In this document: positions 8,720-16,473 of the stretch, one piece after another
Numbering within the stretch: position 1 is the stretch's first letter
How the letters are laid out: each line of letters starts with the position of its first letter
Source: CAZBRS01 sp964494475
GTDB lineage: Bacteria > Myxococcota_A > UBA9042 > CAZBRS01
Assembly (NCBI GenBank): GCA_964494475.1
Contig: CAZBRS010000001.1
Location: forward strand, 124,001 to 188,000
DNA: 64,000 bases
Reading direction: 5' to 3'
Translations under genes and position numbers: made by a program
The notes under the pieces: generated by a model
Database searches by the model: none
The model's input: the letters and a program-made list of their open reading frames with translations, nothing else
Told to the model about the DNA's origin: nothing

Positions 8720-10447
8720 ATGAAGCGAGTTGCGTTGTTCCTGGTGGTCCTGGCGACCGCCGCGCCGGCCCAGGCCCAGAACTGGCTCTTCCGCGGCAGC
8801 CACGGCTCCGAGGCGGGTGCCGTCGACTGGGACTGCGGGTCGGCGTTGAATCAGGTCTCGGGGCTCGTGACGCGCCAGTGGGTCTGGAGCGGCTCGACGG
8901 CCGGGGCTTACGAGTTCAAGGTCGAGACCTCGGCGTGCGACTGGTCCGTCGCCTATGGCGGCGGAACCGCGTGCGCGACCGGCGCCGTGTGCTCCCTGCC
9001 GTCGGGCGGTGGCAACGCGACGTGGTCGGCCTCGGGCGGAAAGACCTACACCGTGAACGCCCGGCAGAACGGCGGCAACGTCGACGTGGCCATCTGGGAG
9101 ACCGCGGGCGCCGCGGCCAACATCCTGTCGGTCGCTCAGAACACGCCCGCGGGCACCGTCGATCCCGGAACGCCGGTCACGATCCGCGTGACCACCCAGG
9201 CGTTGCCGGGCGACCAGGTGGTCTACGTGCGCTGGACCGCCGACGGCTGGACCTCGTCCACCATCGTCAAGGCGGCGAACACCAGCGCCACGCTGCACGA
9301 CGCCGTCATCGCCGTGCCCGCCTTCGCCGACGCCAAGGAAGGCAACGACATCGCGTACTACGCGTTCGTGTCGGCCAAGACCGATCTCGACGTGAACCCG
9401 ATCGACCCCGATCTGGCGTTCCTGACCATCAACACGAACGGCGGCGTGAACTACGCGCTCAACGTGTACAATCTGGCCAACGCGTGGCACCACCCCGACT
9501 GGGCCGAGCCCACGGGCGTGCTCACCATGCGCAACCCCAAGGACGTCGACGCGAGCGACGCCAACGTCACGATCTACAACGGCATCCAGTTCCAGGGCGT
9601 GGGCCGCTCCAGCAACCAGACCCTGCTCAAGCTGCACTACAAGAAGGGCGCGGCGGGCTGGGCCGTGCTGCAGACGCTCGACGCCGACGTGTTCTTCGAC
9701 AAGGAGGAGGGCAACAACAAGTACTGGCGCGCCGTGCTGCCCGGGCCGTTCACGGCCGGCCAGGACGTGCGCTACGTGCTCGAGATCGACTGCTCGGATC
9801 GCGACCCGACCTACCTCTTCGGCGGCGTGGCCGGCACCAACACGCTCACGGGCGATCTCGCCACGGCCAAGTCGCTGGCCCCGGCCGTCAACCCCTGGTC
9901 GTTCAGCGTGCAGGTGGTGCTCGGTGCCGGCTACCACACGCCCTCCGCGTCCGAGCCGGCCGGCCAGACCATGCGCAAGCCCCTGGCGCCCGACGCGCGC
10001 GTCGACCCCAGCGTCAAGGTGTGGTTCGCCGAGCCCGACGCCAGCGCGAACGACCCCGTGACCTTCGTCAAGGTGTTCTACAGCTTCGACGGGTCCACGT
10101 GGACCGACTCGGGCAACCTCACGACCATCACCCTCGACGACCAGGGCGGCAAGGACTACTACTCCTACGACATCCCCATCGCCGACAAGAAGGACGGCAC
10201 CATCCTCCGGTACTACTTCTTCGTGCAGTACGACGCGGTGGCGCTCGACTCGTACTTCTACTGGGACGGTTCGGCGAGCGCGGTCACCCAGACCGAGGCC
10301 ACGGCCAAGGCCGGGGCGTTCTCTGTGGTGCTGGCCGGCGCGCCCATCCCCACGCTCTCGGAGTGGGCGATGATCGTCGCCCTGTTCCTCATGGCCGCGG
10401 TGGCCTGGCGCGAAATCCGTCGGCGGGGGTTCCATACGGCCGCGTGA
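8720..10447 (+). CDS. secreted protein with IPTL-CTERM sorting tail
   Basis: The 575-residue protein has a signal peptide (MKRVALFLVVLATAAPAQA) and a C-terminal sorting tail. The tail begins IPTLSEWAMIV at about residue 543, continues through a hydrophobic helix, and ends in basic ERRRG-like residues (REIRRRGF). Tails starting IPTLxxW are the IPTL-CTERM signals processed by exosortase H-type enzymes. The middle has two similar beta-rich modules, each with a HxP..xEPxGxxTMRxP-like segment, at about residues 265 and 415. The function of the body is not recognised. No exosortase gene is in the window. The ATG follows GAGGTGTCC. Confidence 0.8.
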   Translation: MKRVALFLVVLATAAPAQAQNWLFRGSHGSEAGAVDWDCGSALNQVSGLVTRQWVWSGSTAGAYEFKVETSACDWSVAYGGGTACATGAVCSLPSGGGNATWSASGGKTYTVNARQNGGNVDVAIWETAGAAANILSVAQNTPAGTVDPGTPVTIRVTTQALPGDQVVYVRWTADGWTSSTIVKAANTSATLHDAVIAVPAFADAKEGNDIAYYAFVSAKTDLDVNPIDPDLAFLTINTNGGVNYALNVYNLANAWHHPDWAEPTGVLTMRNPKDVDASDANVTIYNGIQFQGVGRSSNQTLLKLHYKKGAAGWAVLQTLDADVFFDKEEGNNKYWRAVLPGPFTAGQDVRYVLEIDCSDRDPTYLFGGVAGTNTLTGDLATAKSLAPAVNPWSFSVQVVLGAGYHTPSASEPAGQTMRKPLAPDARVDPSVKVWFAEPDASANDPVTFVKVFYSFDGSTWTDSGNLTTITLDDQGGKDYYSYDIPIADKKDGTILRYYFFVQYDAVALDSYFYWDGSASAVTQTEATAKAGAFSVVLAGAPIPTLSEWAMIVALFLMAAVAWREIRRRGFHTAA

Positions 10448-10461
10448 AACTCACGGTGCGC

Positions 10462-10493
10462 GGGGGCGTGACCTTCCCCGAGGTCACGCCCCC
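10462..10493. terminator. strong hairpin after the IPTL-CTERM gene
   Basis: Thirteen-nt arms (GGGGGCGTGACCT and AGGTCACGCCCCC) flank a 6-nt loop, starting 15 nt after the stop of the upstream gene. The tail is pyrimidine-rich (CTCCCTCC) but has no T run, so a rho-independent terminator is likely but not certain. Confidence 0.65.
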
Positions 10494-10520
10494 TCCCTCC
10501 TCCCTCTCCGGAAGCCGCCC

Positions 10521-11363
10521 ATGAAGTTCGCCTGTCCGCGCTGCCGCCGCGTGAGCGCCGGGGCCTTGGTGGTTCGCGAGCTCGTGCCCGACGGGGCGCG
10601 GTGGCGTTGTCCCGATCCCGCCTGCGGTGCCGTCTACGACGTGCACGAGGGCATCGCCGTCCTTTTCCGACGGGCGCCCGAGTCCTGGGGCGATCCCGCG
10701 CTCGCGGAGCGCCTGGCCGCGGCCTACGCCGAGTCCTGGCGGGGGCAGGGCTGGCCCAACGGGGTGAGGGAGCGCCTCGAGCGGCTGCTCGCCGGGCTCC
10801 CGCAGGGCGGGGCGGCCCTCGATCTCTGCGGCGGCACCGGCGAGGCGGCGAGGCGCCTGCTCCGGCGCTTCGACGAAGTGGTGCTGCAGGACGCGTGGCT
10901 GCCCCTGCTCTGCGCCGGCCTGGCGGCGTGGCCCGCGAGCGAGCGCGCGCGGGTGTCGGTCGTCTGCGGTGACGCGCTCGACCCGCCCCTGTTCGCGGAG
11001 CGCTTCGACCTCGTGTACCTGGGAGCCGCCCTCGACAGCGTGCGCGATCCTTGGCTGCTGCTCGGCCAGGCCGACGCCCTGCTCGCGCCCGGAGGCTTGC
11101 TGGTGGCGGCCACCCCCTTCGCCTGGGACGACGCCGTCACGCCCCCGGAGGCGCAGATCGACGGCCCCGAAGCGCTGCGCGCGGCGTTGACCGGTGGCGT
11201 GGCGGGGCTGGAGCACCTGGCGTACCAGGTCGTCGAGTCGGCCGACGGACTTCCATGGAACCTGCGCCGCGACGCGCGCAGCGTGACGTGCTTCAGCGTG
11301 GACTGGGTGGTGGCGAGGAAGATCGCGACGTCGGACCCGAATGGCGACCCCAACGGGATTTGA
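10521..11363 (+). CDS. class I SAM-dependent methyltransferase with N-terminal zinc ribbon
   Basis: The 280 residues begin with a Cys-x2-Cys pair (CPRC) and a second Cys pair (CPDPAC) about 25 residues later, a likely zinc ribbon like the one in RlmA/Trm112-type methyltransferases. The SAM-binding motif I (ALDLCGGTGEAARRL) lies near residue 99, with the later motifs VVCGDALD and DLVYLGAALDSV. The substrate is unknown. The last residues and the TGA (11361-11363) lie within the opposite-strand tRNA-Glu gene, so the reading frame ends in tRNA sequence (TSDPNGDPNGI). The natural end may once have been elsewhere. Confidence 0.85.
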   Translation: MKFACPRCRRVSAGALVVRELVPDGARWRCPDPACGAVYDVHEGIAVLFRRAPESWGDPALAERLAAAYAESWRGQGWPNGVRERLERLLAGLPQGGAALDLCGGTGEAARRLLRRFDEVVLQDAWLPLLCAGLAAWPASERARVSVVCGDALDPPLFAERFDLVYLGAALDSVRDPWLLLGQADALLAPGGLLVAATPFAWDDAVTPPEAQIDGPEALRAALTGGVAGLEHLAYQVVESADGLPWNLRRDARSVTCFSVDWVVARKIATSDPNGDPNGI

Positions 11364-11418
11364 ACCCGTGTTACCGGCGTGAAAGGCCGGTGTCCTGACC
11401 GGGCTGGACGATGGGGTC
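11342..11418 (-). tRNA. tRNA-Glu (anticodon TTC)
   Basis: Read on the minus strand this is a complete cloverleaf. The acceptor arms GACCCCA/TGGGGTC pair fully. The anticodon stem CCGGC/GCCGG encloses the loop CTTTCAC (anticodon TTC), the T-arm carries GGTTCAAATCC, and the 3' CCA is encoded. It lies 15 nt downstream of tRNA-Lys and probably shares its transcript. Confidence 0.96.
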
Positions 11419-11433
11419 GAGCAACGCGTTTCG

Positions 11434-11506
11434 TGAGCCGCGCGAGGATTGAACTCGCGACCACCGGATTAAAAGTCCGGTGCTCTACCATCTGAGCTAG
11501 CGGCCC
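11434..11506 (-). tRNA. tRNA-Lys (anticodon TTT)
   Basis: On the minus strand the acceptor arms GGGCCGC/GCGGCTC pair with one G-T wobble. The D-arm is GCTCAGATGGTAGAGC, and the anticodon stem CCGGA/TCCGG encloses CTTTTAA (anticodon TTT). The T-arm GAGTTCAATCC is present. The CCA end is not encoded (the discriminator A is followed by CGA), unlike the adjacent tRNA-Glu. Confidence 0.96.
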
Positions 11507-11536
11507 AACGCTGCCGGCTGCGCGAACGCAGGGCGC

Positions 11537-11565
11537 ATTGTGCGGACAGGGGCGCCGCTTGTCAA
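11537..11565 (-). promoter_or_regulatory. sigma70-type promoter for the tRNA pair
   Basis: A perfect TTGACA (11565-11560) is followed after exactly 17 nt by CACAAT (11542-11537), about 31 nt upstream of the tRNA-Lys 5' end. This is one of the closest matches to the consensus in the window. Confidence 0.75.
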
Positions 11566-11613
11566 GCGAAGGAAGCTGTTTACCGAGGAATCTTTGGCAG
11601 GATCCGGGAAGAA

Positions 11614-14523
11614 CTAGGAGCGACGCCGCCGGACGGCGAGCGCCACGAGCGAAGCGAGTCCGAGGAGCGCGGGGGCCAGGCCGCCCGCCGAGGTCACGCC
11701 GGCTACGGTGCACGAGCCTCCGCCACCGTCGCGGATGGGCTTGCCGCCCGTGCTCGTGTCGTCGTCGGTGACGTCGAGGCCGATGGTCGCGTCGCCGTCG
11801 ACCACCTCACCGGTCGGGCCCTTGCAGAGGCCGTCTTCGCAGCTCTGGCCGCTGGGGCAATCGCCGCACGAGACTCCGCAGCCGTCGTCGCCGCACACGC
11901 GGCCGGCGCACGAGCAGGTGAGCGCCACGCACTGGCCGGCCTCGCAGGTCTCGTTCGTGCCGCAGGCCACCGTCACGCGGTCGTAGCAGCCGTCGCCGCC
12001 CTGCGCGCACGTGTACTTCTGGGTGTTGCTGTCGAGGCAGCCGGTCTCGCCCGCCGCGCACTCGTTGGTGCAGGTGGGCTCGCCGGTGCACACGCCGGCC
12101 TCGCAGGTCTGGCCGGCGGCGCACAGGCCGCACGAGCCGCCGCAGCCGTCGGGGCCGCAGGCCTTGCCGGCGCACGAGGGCGTGCAGACGGTGCCCGCGC
12201 ACTCGCGGGGGTTGGCGCCCGAGGGGTCGGCCGCGCCGTCGGTGCCGCAGTCGTAGAAGTTCTGCTCGGCCAGCCAGCCGCAGGAGGGGGACTGGCTGCA
12301 GTCGATGCTCTTCACCTGGTCGTTCTCGCAGTACCACAACACGCCTTCGGCGTCGCAGCAGCCCACGTCGGTCACGCTGCCGCACGCGGTGGCGGAGCAC
12401 TGGCCCTGCACGCAGAACTGGCCGTTGGCGCAGTCGCCGCACGTGCCGCCGCAGCCGTCGTCGCCGCAGGCCTTGCCGTCGCAGTCGGGGGTGCACGCCA
12501 CGCACGCGCCGTCGTCGCAGGCCTGGCCCTCACCGCAGGTACCGCACGAGCCGCCGCAGCCATCGGAGCCGCACACCTTGCCGGTGCAGTCGGCGGTGCA
12601 GGGGCCGCACGATTGCGGGTACTGGCCGGTGGCCTCGGCCGCGCCGGCGTTGTCGCACCAGTAGTAGCCCTCGCTCGCGAGCCAGCCGCACTTGGGCCCG
12701 TCGGCCCGGCCGGCCTGGGCGGCCTCGGGGCAGGGCACCTCGGCGATCTCGTTGTTCTCGCACCACTTCACCGTGTCGCCCTCGCAGCAGCCCTCGAAGG
12801 TGATGCCGCCGCAGGGGTCGGCGCCGCACTGGCCGCTGACGCACGCCTGGCCCTCGGGGCAGTCGCCGCACGAGCCGCCGCAGCCGTCGGGGCCGCAGAC
12901 CTTGCCCGTGCACGAGGGGGTGCACTCGCCGCAGGGGCGCTGGAACGTGCCCGACGGATCGGCCGCGGCCGTGTCGCCGCACCAGTAATAGCCACCCTCG
13001 CCATCCCAGCCGCACTGGGGACCGGGCGACTGCGGGTTGGTGGCGCAGTCGACCTCCTGGACAGCGCCCTCCTCGCACCACTTGACCTTGGCGCCGTCGC
13101 AGCAGCCCTCGTAGGTGACGCCCTGGCAGGTGTCGGTGGTCTGGCCGCAGCTGCCGTCGGCCACGCACAGCCACTCGGGGCCGTGGCAGTCGGCGTCGGC
13201 GTCGCAGGCGCCGCTGTAGGCCCCCGCGACCGCCACGCACGCGCCGTCGGTGCAGGTGCCGTCGGCGATCCAGCGGGCGATGGGCAGGTCCGGAATGGTG
13301 CGCGTGATGCAGTGGATGGCGCCCGACAGCGTGGAGATGTCGTCGGAGACGATGCCGATGTGGTCGTAGGTGGGCAGCGCGGTCTGCCACACGGCCAGGG
13401 CGTCGGCCTCGAGGTCCTTGTCGACCGTGTACATGGGCCACAGGTTGACGTTGTTGAAGAGCGTCGAGTTCAGGTAGGTGCGCGGCGTGGTGCCGTAGGT
13501 CGGATCCTGGAACGCGTTGGGGTGCGGCATGCGGTAGACCGTCATGGCGCCGCCGCCCGGGACCGCCACGCCCTCGAGCAGCGTCTCGTTGTAGTTCATG
13601 TCGGCCCGGGCCGTGGGGTCCTGGGCCTGGGTGAACGAGCCGAGGATGACGGCGTCCTTCGCGATGAGCTTGAAGAACATGTCGATGTGGCCGGTGCCGT
13701 CGTTGTGGATGTCGCGGAGCACCACCAGGTTCTGGCACGCGGCGTACCGGTCGAGCAGGTCGTTGAGCTCGGCGGCGCTGAGGCCCGTGTTCTCGAGCTG
13801 ACGCTCGGTGGTGTAGCAGGTGCCCAGGCCGTCGGCCTGGAAGTTGCCGCCCTCGAAGTCGAGGGGCATGCGGTAGACGGTGGCGCCCCAGAGCTCGCCC
13901 AGGCGCGACGGGACGGCGTCGTCCTCCTCGCGGCCGGGGTAGTACCGGAAGTCGAGCAGCGCCACGGTGTTGTCGTTGCTGATCAACGGGAAGGGCCCGA
14001 AGTCGATGGTCCAGAAGGCGCTGAGGTCGAGCTTGATGAACTCGACCTGCTGGCCCTCGCCGATGAACGCCGCGGGCACGCCGCCCGCCGTCAGCTTGTT
14101 GGTGAGCGCGGTCTTGGCGGCCGCTGTGTCGTGCAGCACCCACACCTTGCCGCCGTTCAGCGCGCCCAGGATGGTGTCGACCACCGTCTTGCTGATGGTC
14201 GCGTCGTTGACCAGCCCCGAGTCGTACGTGATGAGCATGCCCGACATGGGCTCCCACTCGGTCATGCCGCGGAACGTGCCCGCCGTGGGGGCCACCGTCT
14301 CTTCGAACCACTGCGGGTTGGCCGCCGCGAAGGCCGCGTCGGCCTTGTCGAGCCTCACCTTCTCCCACGGCAGCGCGTACGCGGGCAGCAGGTTGTGGAA
14401 GTTCGGCGTGTACGACGCGCTCGAAGCCCCCTTCAGGGGCACGGGCTCGCGACCGCACGAGAGCGCGACGAGGGCCAGCGCCATCAGGACGACGGGCGCC
14501 GCGAACGAACGGGGATCACGCAT
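11614..14523 (-). CDS. arginine/agmatine deiminase-like lipoprotein with Cys-rich repeats and C-terminal anchor
   Basis: This 969-residue protein has a lipobox (LVALSC, Cys23). A peptidylarginine/agmatine deiminase domain covers about residues 60-420. The expected catalytic residues are visible: Asp174 (WTIDFGP, where the usual Arg of WxRD is Ile), His279 and Asp281 (GHIDMFF), Asn352 (YLNST) and the nucleophile Cys405 (GAIHCIT). Residues 420-910 hold five Cys-rich modules of the type CxGKxCGxDGCGGSCGxC alternating with three GCC...KWCE modules. The C-terminus is a Gly-rich SC, a hydrophobic stretch and RRRRS, like MYXO-CTERM tails. GAGGAGG precedes the ATG. It would convert arginine to citrulline groups in exported or prey material; this role is inferred. 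Confidence 0.88.
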   Translation of the reverse strand: MRDPRSFAAPVVLMALALVALSCGREPVPLKGASSASYTPNFHNLLPAYALPWEKVRLDKADAAFAAANPQWFEETVAPTAGTFRGMTEWEPMSGMLITYDSGLVNDATISKTVVDTILGALNGGKVWVLHDTAAAKTALTNKLTAGGVPAAFIGEGQQVEFIKLDLSAFWTIDFGPFPLISNDNTVALLDFRYYPGREEDDAVPSRLGELWGATVYRMPLDFEGGNFQADGLGTCYTTERQLENTGLSAAELNDLLDRYAACQNLVVLRDIHNDGTGHIDMFFKLIAKDAVILGSFTQAQDPTARADMNYNETLLEGVAVPGGGAMTVYRMPHPNAFQDPTYGTTPRTYLNSTLFNNVNLWPMYTVDKDLEADALAVWQTALPTYDHIGIVSDDISTLSGAIHCITRTIPDLPIARWIADGTCTDGACVAVAGAYSGACDADADCHGPEWLCVADGSCGQTTDTCQGVTYEGCCDGAKVKWCEEGAVQEVDCATNPQSPGPQCGWDGEGGYYWCGDTAAADPSGTFQRPCGECTPSCTGKVCGPDGCGGSCGDCPEGQACVSGQCGADPCGGITFEGCCEGDTVKWCENNEIAEVPCPEAAQAGRADGPKCGWLASEGYYWCDNAGAAEATGQYPQSCGPCTADCTGKVCGSDGCGGSCGTCGEGQACDDGACVACTPDCDGKACGDDGCGGTCGDCANGQFCVQGQCSATACGSVTDVGCCDAEGVLWYCENDQVKSIDCSQSPSCGWLAEQNFYDCGTDGAADPSGANPRECAGTVCTPSCAGKACGPDGCGGSCGLCAAGQTCEAGVCTGEPTCTNECAAGETGCLDSNTQKYTCAQGGDGCYDRVTVACGTNETCEAGQCVALTCSCAGRVCGDDGCGVSCGDCPSGQSCEDGLCKGPTGEVVDGDATIGLDVTDDDTSTGGKPIRDGGGGSCTVAGVTSAGGLAPALLGLASLVALAVRRRRS

Positions 14524-14598
14524 GGAGTCCTCCTCGAGGGTCCAGAGATTCCGGGGCACCGTAGCAAGAAGCGAGGTCGTCTTCAAAGCAAATGCGCG

Positions 14599-14627
14599 TT
14601 GCAAAGCCGGGGCTGATCCGATATGCA
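14599..14627 (+). promoter_or_regulatory. predicted promoter for the CoA-transferase pair
   Basis: TTGCAA (14599-14604) is 17 nt from TATGCA (14622-14627). The predicted transcript start falls near 14635, after the ATG at 14623, which supports the downstream ATG at 14653 as the real start. Confidence 0.4.
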
Positions 14628-14652
14628 CACCAGGATTGACAGGGGGGCGTCG

Positions 14653-15651
14653 ATGGACGTGGTCGACCAGGGCATCCGCGAGCTCTTCATGAGCCCCGAC
14701 ATGGACGCCGCGCGGGCCTTCTTCAAGGACAAGGACCGCGCGCTCGTCTCGAAGGTCATGACCTCCAAGCAGGCGGTCGAGCGCTTCGTGCACGACGGCG
14801 ACTACATCGCCATGGGCGGCTTCGGCGGCGTGCGCTTCTCGACGCCCATCCTGCACGAGATCGTGCGGCAGGGGCGCAAGGGCCTCGGGGTCTCGGGCCA
14901 CACCGCCACCCACGACTTCCAGATCCTGGTGGCCGGCGAGTGCTTCGACCGCTGCGACGCGGCCTACATCGTCGGGCTCGAGGCGCGCGGCGTGTCGACG
15001 GCCGCCCGCAAGTACATGGAGAGCGGCAAGGTGCGCGTCACCGACTGGTCGAACGCGGGCCTCGCGTGGCGCTACAAGGCGGCGGCGCTCGGCGTGCCCT
15101 TCATCCCGGGGCGCTCGGTGCTCGGCACCGACACCTTCCGGAACAGCGCCATCAAGGTGGTCGTCGATCCGTTCACCGGCGCCAGGGTGGGCCTGTACCC
15201 GGCCCTCTATCCCGACGTGGCCATGATCCACGTGCACGAGGCCGACATCTACGGCAACGCCCGCATCCGGGGCAACGTGATCGCCGACGACGACCTGGCG
15301 CGCGCGGCCAAGCGGCTCATCGTCACGACCGAGCGGCTCGTGCCCCACGACGAGATCCGACGCGAGCCCGACCGCACCATCATCCCGTTCTACCTGGTCG
15401 ACGCCGTGGTCGAGGCGCCCTACGGCAGCTTTCCCGGCAACATGCCCTACGAGTACTACTCGGACGAAGCGCACCTCCGGAAGTGGCTGGCCGTCGAGAA
15501 GGATCCCGCGGCCTACCGCGCGTTCCTCGACGACTACCTGTTCGGCTGCCACGACCACTTCGAGTACCTGCAGAAGTGCGGTGGCCTCGAACGCATGATG
15601 GAGCTGCGTCGGCTCGAGTTCCTGATCCGCCCCGAGCCCGAGCCGAAGTAG
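14653..15651 (+). CDS. CoA-transferase family I, subunit A (glutaconate CoA-transferase-like)
   Basis: The 332-residue protein has the layout of the alpha subunit of heterodimeric family I CoA-transferases. It carries DYIAMGGFGGVRFSTPIL near residue 50 (the glycine-rich loop), GHTATHDFQILV, and the LYPDVAMIHVHEADIYGNARIRG block characteristic of the A subunit. Such enzymes move CoA between dicarboxylic or 3-oxo acids; IpdA of steroid catabolism is a near relative in architecture. The substrate is unknown. AGGGGGG precedes the ATG at 14653. The B subunit follows after 9 nt. Confidence 0.9.
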   Translation: MDVVDQGIRELFMSPDMDAARAFFKDKDRALVSKVMTSKQAVERFVHDGDYIAMGGFGGVRFSTPILHEIVRQGRKGLGVSGHTATHDFQILVAGECFDRCDAAYIVGLEARGVSTAARKYMESGKVRVTDWSNAGLAWRYKAAALGVPFIPGRSVLGTDTFRNSAIKVVVDPFTGARVGLYPALYPDVAMIHVHEADIYGNARIRGNVIADDDLARAAKRLIVTTERLVPHDEIRREPDRTIIPFYLVDAVVEAPYGSFPGNMPYEYYSDEAHLRKWLAVEKDPAAYRAFLDDYLFGCHDHFEYLQKCGGLERMMELRRLEFLIRPEPEPK

Positions 15652-15660
15652 GAGGCAACC

Positions 15661-16437
15661 GTGGCCCCAGCCTGCAACTCGATGGAGCTGATGATCGTCC
15701 TCGCGTCGCGTTACCTCGAGGACGGCAAGATCTGCGTGGTCGGCACCGGGGCGCCGTGCGCCGCGGCCATGCTGGCCCAGAAGACGCACGCGCCCAACCT
15801 GGTCATGGCCTTCGAGGCCGGCGGGGTCGCGCCGCGCCTGCCGACCATGCCCATCTCGGTGGGCGACTCGCGCACGTACCACCAGGGGCTGCAGGCCAGC
15901 ACCATGGCCGACGTGATGGCCCTGATGCAGAGGGGCCTGGTCGACTACTGCTTCCTCGGCGGTGCGCAGATCGACCGGTACGGCAACCTGAACTCCACGC
16001 TCATCGGCCCCGACCACCAGCGGCCCAAGGTACGCCTGCCGGGCAGCGGCGGGGCCGGCGACCTGGCCAGCCTGGCCTGGAAGATCATGGTCATCACGCC
16101 CCACGAGAAGCGCCGCTTCGTGCCGAAGGTCGACTTCGTCACCTCGCCGGGCTTCCTCGACGGGCCGGGCGCGCGCGAGCGGGCGGGGCTGCCCCCCGGC
16201 ACGGGCCCGTACAAGATCGTCACGAACCTCGGGGTCATGGGGTTCGACGCCGAGACGAAGCGCATGCAGATCGAGGCCGTGCACCACGGCGTCACGCGGC
16301 AGCAGGTGCAGGACAACACCGGCTTCGAGCTGCTGGTGGCCGAGCCCCTGCACGAGACGCTCCCGCCCACGGCCGACGAGCTGCGCCTGTTGCGCGAAGA
16401 GGTCGACCCCCACCGGTACATCATCGGTCGCGAATAA
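15661..16437 (+). CDS. CoA-transferase family I, subunit B (glutaconate CoA-transferase-like)
   Basis: The 258 residues form the partner of the preceding subunit. The segment HAPNLVMAFEAGGVAP contains Glu52, at the place of the catalytic Glu54 of glutaconate CoA-transferase beta, where the acyl-glutamate and CoA-thioester intermediates form. The LPGSGGAGDLA loop is the SGG-type oxyanion/CoA loop. The retained Glu argues for transferase rather than hydrolase activity. It starts at GTG after a clear AGGAGG. No acyl-CoA dehydrogenase or thiolase is adjacent, so the pathway cannot be read from context. Confidence 0.9.
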   Translation: MAPACNSMELMIVLASRYLEDGKICVVGTGAPCAAAMLAQKTHAPNLVMAFEAGGVAPRLPTMPISVGDSRTYHQGLQASTMADVMALMQRGLVDYCFLGGAQIDRYGNLNSTLIGPDHQRPKVRLPGSGGAGDLASLAWKIMVITPHEKRRFVPKVDFVTSPGFLDGPGARERAGLPPGTGPYKIVTNLGVMGFDAETKRMQIEAVHHGVTRQQVQDNTGFELLVAEPLHETLPPTADELRLLREEVDPHRYIIGRE

Positions 16438-16473
16438 CGCGCCGCCCACGGGCGTCGTGCAGGGGAGGATAGG

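Noticed and set aside
5540..10435. Very long open frames opposite or extending beyond real genes
   Set aside because: In this GC-rich DNA, the third-position bias leaves long stop-free antisense and out-of-frame stretches; their translations are Arg/Ala/Gly-rich with no family motifs, so they are shadows of the annotated genes.
11342..11613. Integrated genomic island at the tRNA genes
   Set aside because: No integrase or direct repeat of the tRNA 3' end was seen on either side; the methyltransferase overlap alone is not enough.
11800..13230. Non-coding repeat block
   Set aside because: The repetitive GCC/GCA-rich DNA encodes the Cys-rich modules of the deiminase lipoprotein in one continuous frame.
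14623..14652. Upstream ATG (14623) as start of CoA-transferase subunit A
   Set aside because: It lies inside the predicted -10 element and lacks a ribosome site, whereas the ATG at 14653 follows AGGGGGG.
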